Origin: CAVRXQ01 sp963725215
GTDB taxonomy: Bacteria > Actinomycetota > Acidimicrobiia > Acidimicrobiales > Bog-793
Direction of reading: 5' to 3'
NCBI GenBank assembly: GCA_963725215.1
Contig: CAVRXQ010000007.1
Location: 186,001-250,000 of the forward strand
DNA length: 64,000 nucleotides
Shown here: positions 25,813 through 33,781 of the stretch, in pieces
Numbering within the stretch: position 1 is the stretch's first letter
How the letters are laid out: every line of letters begins with the position of its first letter
Translations under genes and position numbers: made by a program
The notes under the pieces: generated by a model
The model's input: only the letters and a program-made list of their open reading frames with translations
Databases searched by the model: none
What the model was told of the DNA's origin: nothing

Positions 25813-26042
25813 ACGCGACCCGCGGGTCGTCGCGACTCGTCGTCGACGGCACAAAGTGCGACCGGCACGGCATGTGCGCGCTGCGTTGTCCAGATCGAAT
25901 AGCCCTCGACGAGTGGGGCTTCGCGTCGATCGATCCGGAGCCAATCGCTGATCGCCGCGTGCTCGCCCGCGCCCGCCGAGCGGTGCGCGCCTGTCCCGCC
26001 GAAGCACTCGAGCTCGTCGCCACTGCGCTTGGCAGCGCTTGA
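25809..26042 (+). CDS. Small ferredoxin with four cysteines (set B)
   Basis: 77 residues. Cysteines at 17, 23 and 27 (C-x5-C-x3-C, CDRHGMCALRC) and 62 (CP). The three-Cys pattern of the set A ferredoxin is kept and one cysteine is added at the position that could complete a [4Fe-4S] cluster, so the two paralogues may carry different clusters. ATG 25809 overlaps the NuoF-like stop (ATGA); its own TGA overlaps the next TTG. Confidence 0.83.
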   Translation: MNATRGSSRLVVDGTKCDRHGMCALRCPDRIALDEWGFASIDPEPIADRRVLARARRAVRACPAEALELVATALGSA

Positions 26043-26572
26043 AGCCGATGACGGGGGAGAATTGTGGCATGCGGAGTGCGGAAGGCTCCGGGTCAGTGAA
26101 ACCTGACCGACGGACGCTGCGGAAGGGTGCGCCATTTCTGATCGCGCTCGGCGTCGCGATCGGAGCGGTCCTCGGCCTCGTGCTCGCCGGCCAGGGCGAG
26201 GGGCCGTCGCGGGTCCCGGGCGCGATCGCGCTCATCGTGCGCGACTCGTCGACGCCGACTACGACGCGCTCCACCGGAACTCCAAAGGCGGCTTTGCCGA
26301 CGACCAGGCGGGACGTGACCGGGACGAGGGGCAGCGCGCCGATCGCACCAGCGACGACGACCCCAGCGACGACGACTTCGATGCCTGCGCTTCGATACTC
26401 GGGTGAAGCCGAAGGCGGCCGCGTCTCGGTCGTGCGGCCTGACCGCCGCGTGGTCGTCGAGCCCGAGGGCGAGGGAAGCGGATCGGGCGACACCCAGGAT
26501 CGCAGCATTCGCCGCTCTACTGCGACCTCGACACCGACGACAACACAGTCTTCGGGCTCCAGAGACGAGTAG
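26039..26572 (+). CDS. Single-pass Thr/Pro-rich protein (set B)
   Basis: 177 residues from TTG 26039, whose bases overlap the ferredoxin stop (TTGA). ATG 26048 or ATG 26069 (after GGGGGAGA) are alternative starts. One hydrophobic helix (FLIALGVAIGAVLGLVLAG) follows a basic segment; the outer part is rich in Thr, Ser and Pro and resembles a stalk. No domain recognised. Lies between the ferredoxin and the histidine kinase, so it may be a sensory accessory or envelope tether. Confidence 0.45.
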   Translation: MKPMTGENCGMRSAEGSGSVKPDRRTLRKGAPFLIALGVAIGAVLGLVLAGQGEGPSRVPGAIALIVRDSSTPTTTRSTGTPKAALPTTRRDVTGTRGSAPIAPATTTPATTTSMPALRYSGEAEGGRVSVVRPDRRVVVEPEGEGSGSGDTQDRSIRRSTATSTPTTTQSSGSRDE

Positions 26573-26672
26573 TCCGACGGCCACCGCCACCGACGAGATC
26601 CGTCTTCCCGAGCTCGCCCCGCGAGTCGAGCTGAACGAGGAGTTCGGTCGTGCGACGATACCGAGGAACCGT

Positions 26673-28055
26673 TTGCGTCGCTTCGGGTCCGCCGGCCGAC
26701 TGGCCGCCTTCCACGCCGTGATCCTCGCTCTTATCCTCGGAGCCGTCGTCGTCGCCTTGGTGCGCAATTTCACGACGAGTTACCAAACGCTCGCCGCCAA
26801 CGGGCTTGCCGCTGAAGCCCGCAGCTTCCAAACGGCGGCGAACGCGCGCACAGCCGGGGAGAACCTGCGCTCGTTCACTATTTCTTATCTGGGTCAGCGC
26901 GCCCTTCCCGCTGGCGACGTCGCCGTAGTCGCCCTCACCGGACTCGGCCGGATTGAAACGGTTGGCGCCAAATCACTCACACTTCAGCCGACCGTCGCCT
27001 CGTTGCTTGCTAACTCACCGACATCGACGGTGATCCGCACAGTCGCGGTGAAAGGGAGACCAGTCGAGATCCTCGCCTCCCCGGTCATCGAGGCCGGAAA
27101 GACAATAGGGACCTTCGTCGTCGCCGCCGACCTCTTCTCGTACGCGAGCGAGCGCTCGCGGGTGATCGATCTCTCGATCGCGGAAGGACTCGTCGCACTG
27201 CTCGCCGGCGTCGCGAGCACCTTCTTTCTCCTTCGTCGGGTCCTGCGCACGGTCGGGCGGGTCACCTCGACCGCGGAATCAATCGGCAGCGGCCGACTCG
27301 AGCGACGACTGGGCGAGGAGGATCGCTCCGATGAAGTCGGCGAACTCGCGCGCACCTTCGACGCGATGCTCGAGCGGATCGAGACGGCGATGAACGCCCA
27401 GCGACGGCTCCTCTCGGACGTGTCGCACCAGCTGCGGACGCCGCTCACCGTGGCGCGCGGCCACCTCGAGGTCCTCCAGCGCACAGGGACGCACGATCCC
27501 GCTGTCACCGAGACCCACGCCCTCGTGATCGACGAACTCGATCACATGCGATCGCTCGTCGAGCGATTACTGCTGCTCGGCCACGCGATGGAACCCGACT
27601 TCCTCGCGCCCGAGGTCGTCGACCTTCGTAGCTTTCTCACCGAGATCCACGACTCAGCGAGCGTGCTCGCACCGCGTCGATTCGTCCTCGGCTCGGTTCC
27701 CGACGTGATCATCGAGGCGGACCCGGCGAAGTTGCGCGGCGCACTGTTGAATCTCGTCGACAACGCCATTCGGGCGACCGGGCCCGGCGAGGTCGTCAGC
27801 CTCGGCGCTTGCTTCGACGAGAGGGAACGGGTTCTCGCCCTCGTCGTCGAAGACGCAGGACCGGGAATCGTCGAGGACCAGCGCGAGGCGGTTCTGAGCC
27901 GGTTCGCGCGCCGGGCGCCCGCGACGAGGATGGCTCCGGTCTCGGCCTCGCGATCGCGAAGGCGGTCGCCGAAGCCCACGGTGGCAAGATCACGATCGGT
28001 CGGTCACGTTACGGCGGCGCGGCCATCGCGATCGTCCTTCCATTCGGACGGTTGA
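26673..28055 (+). CDS. Sensor histidine kinase with a frameshift before the G2 box (set B)
   Basis: Membrane helices (FHAVILALILGAVVVALV and LVALLAGVASTFFLL) flank a roughly 140-residue extracytoplasmic sensor. Then HAMP, H-box VSHQLRTPLTVARG, N-box LLNLVDNAIRA and G1 VVEDAGPGI. After FARRAP (about 27910-27925) this frame turns to Arg/Ser-rich nonsense, while the expected G2 motif DGSGLGLAIAKAVAEAHGG continues in another frame and ends at TGA 28070-28072. One base appears lost in a GC run: either a sequencing error or a real inactivating frameshift. The start is uncertain; TTG 26673 has AGGA 6 bases upstream, while the frame stays open back to GTG 26403. Confidence 0.75.
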   Translation: MRRFGSAGRLAAFHAVILALILGAVVVALVRNFTTSYQTLAANGLAAEARSFQTAANARTAGENLRSFTISYLGQRALPAGDVAVVALTGLGRIETVGAKSLTLQPTVASLLANSPTSTVIRTVAVKGRPVEILASPVIEAGKTIGTFVVAADLFSYASERSRVIDLSIAEGLVALLAGVASTFFLLRRVLRTVGRVTSTAESIGSGRLERRLGEEDRSDEVGELARTFDAMLERIETAMNAQRRLLSDVSHQLRTPLTVARGHLEVLQRTGTHDPAVTETHALVIDELDHMRSLVERLLLLGHAMEPDFLAPEVVDLRSFLTEIHDSASVLAPRRFVLGSVPDVIIEADPAKLRGALLNLVDNAIRATGPGEVVSLGACFDERERVLALVVEDAGPGIVEDQREAVLSRFARRAPATRMAPVSASRSRRRSPKPTVARSRSVGHVTAARPSRSSFHSDG

Positions 28056-28079
28056 TCTCGACGGTGCGCTGAAGTCCGC

Positions 28080-28748
28080 GTGCTCGTCGTCGAAGACGAC
28101 CAGCGGATCGCCTCGTTCCTCGTCAAGGGACTCGAGGCCGAAGGGTACGAAACAGAGGTTGTCGACGACGGGGCGCGGGCAGTTTCCGTACTCATCGCCC
28201 AGTCGTCCGGCTTCGACCTCGTGTTGTTGGACCTCGGACTGCCGCGCGCATCAGGCGAGGACGTGCTGCGCCTTCTACGGGCAGGGAACACGCGCCTGCC
28301 AGTGATCGTCCTCACCGCCCGCGACGGCGAGCGGGACAAGATCCACGGCCTCGATCTCGGCGCCAACGACTACGTCACGAAGCCGTTCTCCTTCGCCGAG
28401 CTGCTCGCACGGGTGCGCGCCGCGCTGCGCTCGTCCCAGCCCCCGTCACCAACGGAGCTTGCCTTCGGGGACCTGCGACTTGACCTCGTCACCAAGGTGG
28501 CTTGGCGCGCCGGTCGGCGAATCGAGCTGACGCCGAAAGAGTGGTCTCTGCTCGAGGTGTTCCTCCGCTCGCCCAACCGGGTCCTTTCGCGCGGCGAGAT
28601 CCTGAAAGCCGTCTGGAATGTCGATTTCGAGATGGAGAGCAACGTCGTCGACGTCTACATCGGCTATCTGCGACGCAAGATCGACCGGCCCGGTCTTGAG
28701 CCGATGATCAAGACCGTCCGAGGAGCGGGCTACCGCCTGGTCGGTTGA
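28080..28748 (+). CDS. OmpR-family response regulator (set B)
   Basis: 222 residues. Receiver: VVEDD pocket, phospho-acceptor Asp51 (LLDLGLP), Thr and Lys (VTKPFS). Winged-helix domain with KEWSLLEVFLRSPNRVLSR and YIGYLRRKID. GTG 28080 gives a start two residues shorter than usual, because the codon that would begin VRVLVVEDD is GTC. It follows the kinase's true end by 7 bases. In set B the order is kinase then regulator, opposite to set A. Probable control of set B genes. Confidence 0.93.
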   Translation: MLVVEDDQRIASFLVKGLEAEGYETEVVDDGARAVSVLIAQSSGFDLVLLDLGLPRASGEDVLRLLRAGNTRLPVIVLTARDGERDKIHGLDLGANDYVTKPFSFAELLARVRAALRSSQPPSPTELAFGDLRLDLVTKVAWRAGRRIELTPKEWSLLEVFLRSPNRVLSRGEILKAVWNVDFEMESNVVDVYIGYLRRKIDRPGLEPMIKTVRGAGYRLVG

Positions 28749-29110
28749 TTGACATCACCCCCAGTGCCACCGGGTCTCCTCGCATCGAGGCCCAGAGGCT
28801 TGCGGTGGTGTCAGGCATGTCTCGGGAACGTCTGTGCGGGAACGTCAGGGATGTGCCGACCTCGCTACGCCAAGACGTCTCGCTCGGAATCCTCAGGCTG
28901 CAAAGCGACTGCGGCCAGGTGTCCAAAAACACCGACGGTTGGCCCCTTGACCAACAGGACGTGGTTCGTATGCTGTCCGCTCACCTCCACCATCAGCTCC
29001 ACCGCGAGCCCAGGTGAACGGCTGATCGGTGACGAATCTCGCCGGGGGATTGGAGACACCTCGAACCGGCCCCGTCATGAACCGGATCGGCAACGGAAAG
29101 GGACCCTCGG
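28749..29110. other. Intergenic stretch, no gene seen
   Basis: About 360 bases between the regulator and the RidA-like gene. Frames on both strands are short and lack start signals or recognisable motifs. Composition is less GC-rich than the flanks. I see nothing assignable. Confidence 0.4.
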
Positions 29111-29536
29111 ATGGCGATCCCTGAAAGTGGATCAAGCCGAAAAGTCATAATTGTGCCCACTGTCTGGGCCGATTTCTTCGAGCAAACACACATCCCCGCC
29201 GCCGTCCGAATCGGCGAAATGTTGCGCATTTCGGGACACACAGGAGAAACGTCTGACGGCGTGTTCGCAACCGAGCCCGAGTTGCAGATCCGGCAAACGT
29301 TTCAAAACATCGCCATTACCTTGGCTGAGGCGGGAGCCAACTGGTCCAACGTTGTGGAAATGACCTCGTACCACGTCGGACTGCTGAACCAGGCGGAGGC
29401 ATTGCTAGCGGTTGCCGCAGAGTTCTTGGAAGACCCCTACCCAGCATGGACGGCCGTCGGTGTTACCGAACTCATCCTCCCGGACGCATTCGTTGAAATC
29501 AGCTGTGTTGTGGTGCTTCCATCCAAAATCGGTTGA
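29111..29536 (+). CDS. RidA/YjgF family protein lacking the catalytic arginine
   Basis: 141 residues of the RidA fold (small trimeric proteins; the archetype hydrolyses reactive enamines and imines). Seen: ISGHTGETSDGVFA, FQNIAITLAEAGANWSNVVEMTSYH, YPAWTAVGVTELILPDAFVEISCVVV. In active RidA the P-A-R segment supplies the Arg that holds the substrate carboxylate; here it is PAW, so classical deaminase activity is unlikely. ATG 29111; no strong Shine-Dalgarno. Isolated gene near the right end of the putative island. Confidence 0.85.
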   Translation: MAIPESGSSRKVIIVPTVWADFFEQTHIPAAVRIGEMLRISGHTGETSDGVFATEPELQIRQTFQNIAITLAEAGANWSNVVEMTSYHVGLLNQAEALLAVAAEFLEDPYPAWTAVGVTELILPDAFVEISCVVVLPSKIG

Positions 29537-29747
29537 GCGAAGCCTTGGAGGCATTGGCGGCGTCCCGCGTCGATGTCGGTCTGGCAAAGCCAGTTACGAA
29601 GAGAGCACTCCGCGATCCCGATGTCAGCTGCGACCTACGGCTCCGCAACAGAGGCGAAGTCGAAGGCGGGTACGGACCTCTCTGGACACGGACATGGTAA
29701 GTGTCCATCAATCCGGGGAAGCCTGCCGCGCTATCCGTAGGGATGAA

Positions 29748-30248
29748 TCACAACAACGGCTCCGACTTTAGAGGGAGCACCTCGTCCAGCTCAGCCTCAA
29801 CGACCCGCCACTTCTTTTGCGCAACGAGATAAGCGTCGCGATCACCGGCAATGATCGCGTCTCGAAATGCGTTCAGTCCCTCGTGCATGCGCGTCATCAG
29901 ATCGCTGATGTGTTGGGAGGCGGTGTTCGAGTCGTTGCCATTCAGTTCACGCAAGACTTCCGTCCGACGTGCCGCTTGGCGGCTGATGATCGCTTCGACG
30001 AACCGCCAGTCCGCGAACTGTCGGCACTCTTCGCAACTGGGGAATTCATCGACTTGGTACACTGGATCAAGCTCGTCGAACGCATCGCGTGATAGCCCGC
30101 ATAACGTTGTTTCGTCGCCCCACTCGACAAGGTGGACCAGTTTCGGCTCATTCGTGAACTGATAACCACCTCGGTACGGCTTTGGCGTCGGCGACAGCGT
30201 GCCGACATGCTCATACCGCTTCCCGTCATCATCAGGCGTCAATCCCAT
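29748..30248 (-). CDS. Hypothetical protein with CxxC motif
   Basis: 166 residues, hydrophilic. An N-terminal half with TLCGL and PSCEECRQF could form a small metal site; the C-terminal half is helical (ALNAFRDAIIAGDRDAYLVAQKKWRVVEAELDEVL). ATG 30248 follows AAGGA by 9 bases. Base composition is lower in GC than neighbours, as are the flanks, consistent with recent transfer. It lies just inside the tRNA-Ala fragment. No family recognised. Confidence 0.6.
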   Translation of the reverse strand: MGLTPDDDGKRYEHVGTLSPTPKPYRGGYQFTNEPKLVHLVEWGDETTLCGLSRDAFDELDPVYQVDEFPSCEECRQFADWRFVEAIISRQAARRTEVLRELNGNDSNTASQHISDLMTRMHEGLNAFRDAIIAGDRDAYLVAQKKWRVVEAELDEVLPLKSEPLL

Positions 30249-30493
30249 TTCGGAAGTCCTTAGCAGTGATGGGAACTCGAATAATGCATCTGAGCATCCC
30301 CCAGCCAAGGCTCCGCGTCATCGTCCAAGCGCATTAGTTGTACTGAACTATTTGAATTGGATGCGCAATCAGATCGTCCCCGGGTTGCGCGCCTCCCAGA
30401 GTTCGAAGTTCGCTCTGCGTCGACACCTACTGATTAATGCCTTTGCGCTCAGCAGCGACTAGCACCAAATCCGCTAGCGCAACATTCGGCCCG

Positions 30494-30540
30494 GCTGATT
30501 TGCAACCGGCAGGTCGTGGGTGCGAGTCCCATCAGCTCCA
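30494..30540 (+). repeat. tRNA-Ala 3' fragment (candidate attachment-site copy)
   Basis: Matches the tRNA-Ala at 10372-10445 from the anticodon arm to the discriminator. Bases 30511-30541 match 10416-10446 at 30 of 31 positions (T to G in the T-loop). The anticodon arm is recognisable (GCTGA-TTTGCAA-CCGGC) but has a mismatched closing pair, and the acceptor 5' strand and D-arm are absent, so it is not a functional tRNA. Typical of att repeats left by tRNA-targeting integrases. Confidence 0.8.
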
Positions 30541-30605
30541 CAGACTGCCTGCGGAAACGGATACGCCGGAGTTCGGATCGTGCGGCGGATCCCCGATCGC
30601 GCCGG

Positions 30606-31118
30606 TTAGCTGCGAGGCGGGATCTCTGCGACGCGACCTCTGTCCATTCCGAAGGCCCAGACGTCTATGTCGGGAGGCTCAATTCCGAGGACGGTCAGAA
30701 CCGTGCAGATCTGGCTCCGGTGGTCGCTGCCATGATGGACCGCCTGTGCAAGCCGTATCCCGAGCGGGGCGCGAAATTCTGACCCGTCGTCGCGCCGGCG
30801 GATGATTGCTTCATCTGGATCGAGTTGATCGTCCAACAGATTCGACCAAGAAACGCCGTTCTCGTCCATGGCCGTACGGAGGGCGGCCAGATCCATTTGC
30901 TCGGCATGTTCGAGCGGAGCGATTCGGCCGTTCGTGATAACGCTGAGGTACCACCGGTCTGAGTCGACGAGGTGACGGGTGGTGCCGAGGATCGGGCCGT
31001 ACGTACCCGTCACCACGGTGCCGAGCTGCTCGTCGCTGAGCGGGGCGCACACGTCGATCAAGAGCGTCGTCGCCCAGACGTGATGGTCGAATGCGTCTCG
31101 AAGGATGGATCCGGCCAC
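30606..31118 (-). CDS. DinB-like metal-binding protein
   Basis: 170 residues with the four-helix DinB/DUF664 layout. Putative metal ligands: HHVWATTLLID near the N terminus, HLVDSDRWY (about 49-57) and HHGSDHRSQI (about 128-137). Family members include mycothiol- or bacillithiol-dependent transferases; the substrate here is unknown. ATG 31118. Its stop lies about 65 bases from the tRNA-Ala fragment. No operon partner is evident. Confidence 0.82.
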   Translation of the reverse strand: MAGSILRDAFDHHVWATTLLIDVCAPLSDEQLGTVVTGTYGPILGTTRHLVDSDRWYLSVITNGRIAPLEHAEQMDLAALRTAMDENGVSWSNLLDDQLDPDEAIIRRRDDGSEFRAPLGIRLAQAVHHGSDHRSQICTVLTVLGIEPPDIDVWAFGMDRGRVAEIPPRS

Positions 31119-31236
31119 ATCGTCACGATACGTCGGACCGAAGAGCCACCGGAGTGTGCCGCGCGCGCCGCCGACGCCGCGGTTGACAATTATCGAGACC
31201 GCGGACGCAGCAGATTGGTGTGTCGGACGCTCGGTG

Positions 31237-31680
31237 CTAGCCGGTTTTGACGATCAAGACGCTGCAGGGAGCTTGGTGTGCTATCGCATTCGGAACGCTC
31301 CCTAGCACGAACCGCTTGGCGCCGGTCATTCCCCGATTGCCGACGACTATTAGGTCGGCTTGGGTCGCCTCGGCGACGTCGATGATCGCGTCGGCCGGGT
31401 TCCCGTCGGGTGTGTGGGTCTCTACGGAAACCCCTCCGCTTTCTGCATCCTTGAGCACCTGCGCGCGAACGCGCTCGGCGTCTTCCCGAATCCTGTCGAC
31501 GATGAGCTGCCCCTGGTAGTCGTTCGCAAACCCGGCACCTGTGCTGAGTACTTGAACGACGTGCAGCTTCGCACCCGTTGCCTTGGCAAGTTTCAGTGCC
31601 TCTTGCAAAGCGATACCGGCCCGATCTGAACCATCGGTGCCAACGACAATCGCGCCATACATGTCGTTTGAGTTCGACAT
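31237..31680 (-). CDS. Universal stress protein (UspA family)
   Basis: 147 residues, single Usp domain. ATP-binding pattern G-x2-G-x9-G-S is visible (GNRGMTGAKRFVLGS), with IVVGTDGSDRAGIAL at the start and SVLIVKTG at the end, so an ATP-binding rather than UspA-type member. ATG 31680 is chosen; GTG 31689 is possible. Upstream are two direct repeats and a palindrome that look like operator sites. Confidence 0.93.
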   Translation of the reverse strand: MSNSNDMYGAIVVGTDGSDRAGIALQEALKLAKATGAKLHVVQVLSTGAGFANDYQGQLIVDRIREDAERVRAQVLKDAESGGVSVETHTPDGNPADAIIDVAEATQADLIVVGNRGMTGAKRFVLGSVPNAIAHQAPCSVLIVKTG

Positions 31681-31700
31681 ATCCCCCACCCCCGGTCCTC

Positions 31701-31735
31701 AAATATCACCAAATGGTGAACGACCAAATATCACC
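31701..31735. promoter_or_regulatory. Repeat operator upstream of the usp gene
   Basis: AAATATCACC occurs twice (31701-31710 and 31726-31735) and TCACC-AAAT-GGTGA (31706-31719) is a perfect inverted repeat. They lie 21-55 bases upstream of the minus-strand usp start in an AT-richer patch, the place for a regulator controlling stress induction. Confidence 0.4.
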
Positions 31736-31740
31736 TACTG

Positions 31741-32048
31741 ACCAGCCACCACGGACGGGAATCAGATCGAGGCGACTCCGTCTCCAAACCCTAAAAGATG
31801 GCCTTGCAACACGGCGCTGACCCCTTGGATGTGCTGATCAATGCAAGGTATCACGGTGTCGGGGTGCGATCCCTGTCGAAACCAAGCCCACGACTGGCTT
31901 GAGCGTCGAGACCACTCGTCGGCCGGATCTGACGCGCGTCCCGATCGATGCGGAGGTGACGACCGAATGCAAGAACCTCAGCGCTCCCGAAGCGAGCACC
32001 ACGTACTTTGCACCTTCGCCGACCTCCGAGCCGAGGTCATTCCCCGCG
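31741..32048. other. Intergenic stretch, no gene seen
   Basis: About 300 bases between the usp promoter and the end of the DoxX/Rieske gene. Several frames are open in this GC-rich DNA but none has a plausible start or recognisable sequence. Confidence 0.4.
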
Positions 32049-33209
32049 TCAGATGTCGACGTAGATCTCGCTTTCTGGCCCGAGTTCGACGGGAATGCGG
32101 TTGAGCGGCAAATAGGCGGGTCCCTGCAAGACGGCGCCAGTTCGCGCGCTGAACACCGATCCGTGGCACGGACAAAGAAAGGTCTCGGCGGCCTGGTCGA
32201 ACTGCACTGGGCACCCGGCGTGCGTGCAAACAGCAGAGAAGGCGAGGAAATCGCCGCGCACCGGTTGGACGACGAAGGCCGGGATCCCTCTCGCCGGATC
32301 GGTGAACGACAACGCTCCGCCGACCGGGACGTCGGACGCGGAGGCGAGCCGGGTGCCGCGCGACGAATGCGAAACGCCCGATCGGCCGGCACTCGGAGTC
32401 GCACCAGCCGATTCATTTTTGGTGCCGGGAGCGAGGAAGCGACCGAGCACCGCGTCCACGCCGCCGAGGAGTAACGCCCCGGCCGCGACGGCGGCGGTGG
32501 TCGTCGCCTTGCCGACAAACGCGCGACGCGACAGCTCGGGCGGGCCGGGACGCGCGGTCGAGCCGCCACCGCGCTCTGCGGTCGCTGGCGAAGGCGCGCT
32601 CGCTGCCCGCGCGCGCCGGGCGAGGACCGCATCTAGTGACCAGCTCCCGGGCCGAGCGATGATGAGTGGAGTCCACGCGAAGAGGAACACGATGTCGGCC
32701 CCGTAGTAGTAGGGGCGGTCGTTGAAGCTCACGGTCAAAAAGAACGACAAAGAAAGGATCGCTCCGGCCACCGCCGCGGCGCGGCCCCACAAGCCGACCA
32801 ATGTCCCGACTCCAACGGCGAGCTCGCCGACGGCGATCAAGAGGGCGACGAGTACCGGCGCGTGCGTCGCAGGTGAGAGGAGGCGATGGAGCGGGCTCGT
32901 CGCGATTGCCCCGAGGAGCTGCTGGTCGAAGGAACCAGGAGCTCGGGCGCGGAAGAAGTTCGGATTAGCGAGCTTCTGCAATCCGGCGAAGCTGAAGGTG
33001 AACCCGAGGAAGGCGCGCAACAAGAGCTGCGAGCCGCCGGGTTCCGAAAGAACGTGCTTGAGGAGCTTCAGGGGGTTCGATCTAATCCCGAGGCGAACCT
33101 CGCTCGCGCGAGACGACTCGGACTCGATATCCATCGAAGGGCGCTCCGCGTTGTCCGACTGCCAGTCCGATTCTCGCTCTCGCTGGCGGGTCGTCGGGTG
33201 TTCGCTCAA
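32049..33209 (-). CDS. DoxX membrane domain fused to a Rieske [2Fe-2S] domain
   Basis: 386 residues from TTG 33209 (overlapping the previous stop as TTGA); ATG 33134 with GGAG upstream is an alternative. N-terminal DoxX-type domain (about 55-195) with four helices, including LRAFLGFTFSFAGLQKL and YGADIVFLFAWTPLIIARPG. Then a twin-arginine-like SRRAFVGKATTTAAVAAGALLLGG helix, a linker, and a C-terminal Rieske domain with CTHAGC and CPCHGS (two Cys and two His ligands). DoxX relatives are quinone-linked oxidoreductase subunits; fusion to an exported Rieske cluster suggests a quinol-to-surface electron path. Last gene of a four-gene minus-strand operon. Confidence 0.87.
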   Translation of the reverse strand: MSEHPTTRQRERESDWQSDNAERPSMDIESESSRASEVRLGIRSNPLKLLKHVLSEPGGSQLLLRAFLGFTFSFAGLQKLANPNFFRARAPGSFDQQLLGAIATSPLHRLLSPATHAPVLVALLIAVGELAVGVGTLVGLWGRAAAVAGAILSLSFFLTVSFNDRPYYYGADIVFLFAWTPLIIARPGSWSLDAVLARRARAASAPSPATAERGGGSTARPGPPELSRRAFVGKATTTAAVAAGALLLGGVDAVLGRFLAPGTKNESAGATPSAGRSGVSHSSRGTRLASASDVPVGGALSFTDPARGIPAFVVQPVRGDFLAFSAVCTHAGCPVQFDQAAETFLCPCHGSVFSARTGAVLQGPAYLPLNRIPVELGPESEIYVDI

Positions 33210-33781
33210 CAGTTGATAGAGGAGTCGAGATACACAGGACTGACGATCGCAAGGTCGATCGAGTCGCGGTCATAGCTCGTCGAGCCGTTGCGATCGACGG
33301 TCGCGAGTTCGACGCCGATGCTGTCTCCTTGGTTCGCCGGTCCTTTGCGCCCGAATTCCCGAGCGAGTGATTTGCTGTACAGATCGAAAACCGCGCACGA
33401 GTGCTTGTAACGATCGTGGCGGATCACCGTGACCCGATTCGGCATCGAGACATCAGCTGGAAATTGTTCGGCGATCACGAGCTCGGCCGCGAGAAGTGGC
33501 GTACCACGCCGAAGTGCCTCTTCGTAACCGACGACGCGACCTCGAAACGTTTGAATGAAGCTGAACTCCGGCTCGACCGAAACTGAGTCGACGATCGGCC
33601 CGTAGCACGAGCCAACGATGCAGCCCGTCTGGTCGGGTCGGTGTTGTTGTACCCACTGAGCCAACGTTGCTCCATAGTCGGACGAGCGACCGGCCACGCC
33701 GGCACCGGACGCCGGGGTCGTCGCGGACAGCAACGCCGACACGAGAAGGGCCATCGCGGCGAGCAACAGTCGCGGTTTCAT
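33206..33781 (-). CDS. Secreted protein of unknown function
   Basis: 191 residues with a signal peptide (MKPRLLLAAMALLVSALL, then an ATTPASGA cleavage region). Four cysteines (CIVGSC, HSCAVF and the C-terminal NC) could make disulfides. The mature part has SFIQTFRGRVVGYEEAL and RVTVIRHDRYKHSCAVFDLY. No family recognised. Starts one base inside the DUF1501 stop and ends over the start of the DoxX/Rieske gene, so it is firmly within the operon. Confidence 0.7.
   Translation of the reverse strand: MKPRLLLAAMALLVSALLSATTPASGAGVAGRSSDYGATLAQWVQQHRPDQTGCIVGSCYGPIVDSVSVEPEFSFIQTFRGRVVGYEEALRRGTPLLAAELVIAEQFPADVSMPNRVTVIRHDRYKHSCAVFDLYSKSLAREFGRKGPANQGDSIGVELATVDRNGSTSYDRDSIDLAIVSPVYLDSSINC

Noticed and set aside
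28865..29059. Short minus-strand ORF with a plausible hydrophobic stretch
   Set aside because: No start signal, no recognisable family, and it is one of several equal open frames in GC-rich DNA.
10446..30493. Active integrative element with integrase
   Set aside because: No tyrosine or serine recombinase, transposase or conjugation gene could be recognised inside the block; only the repeat and content suggest an old island.
30494..30540. A second tRNA-Ala gene
   Set aside because: The acceptor 5' strand and D-arm are missing and the anticodon stem has a mismatch; only the 3' half is present, so it is treated as an attachment-site copy.
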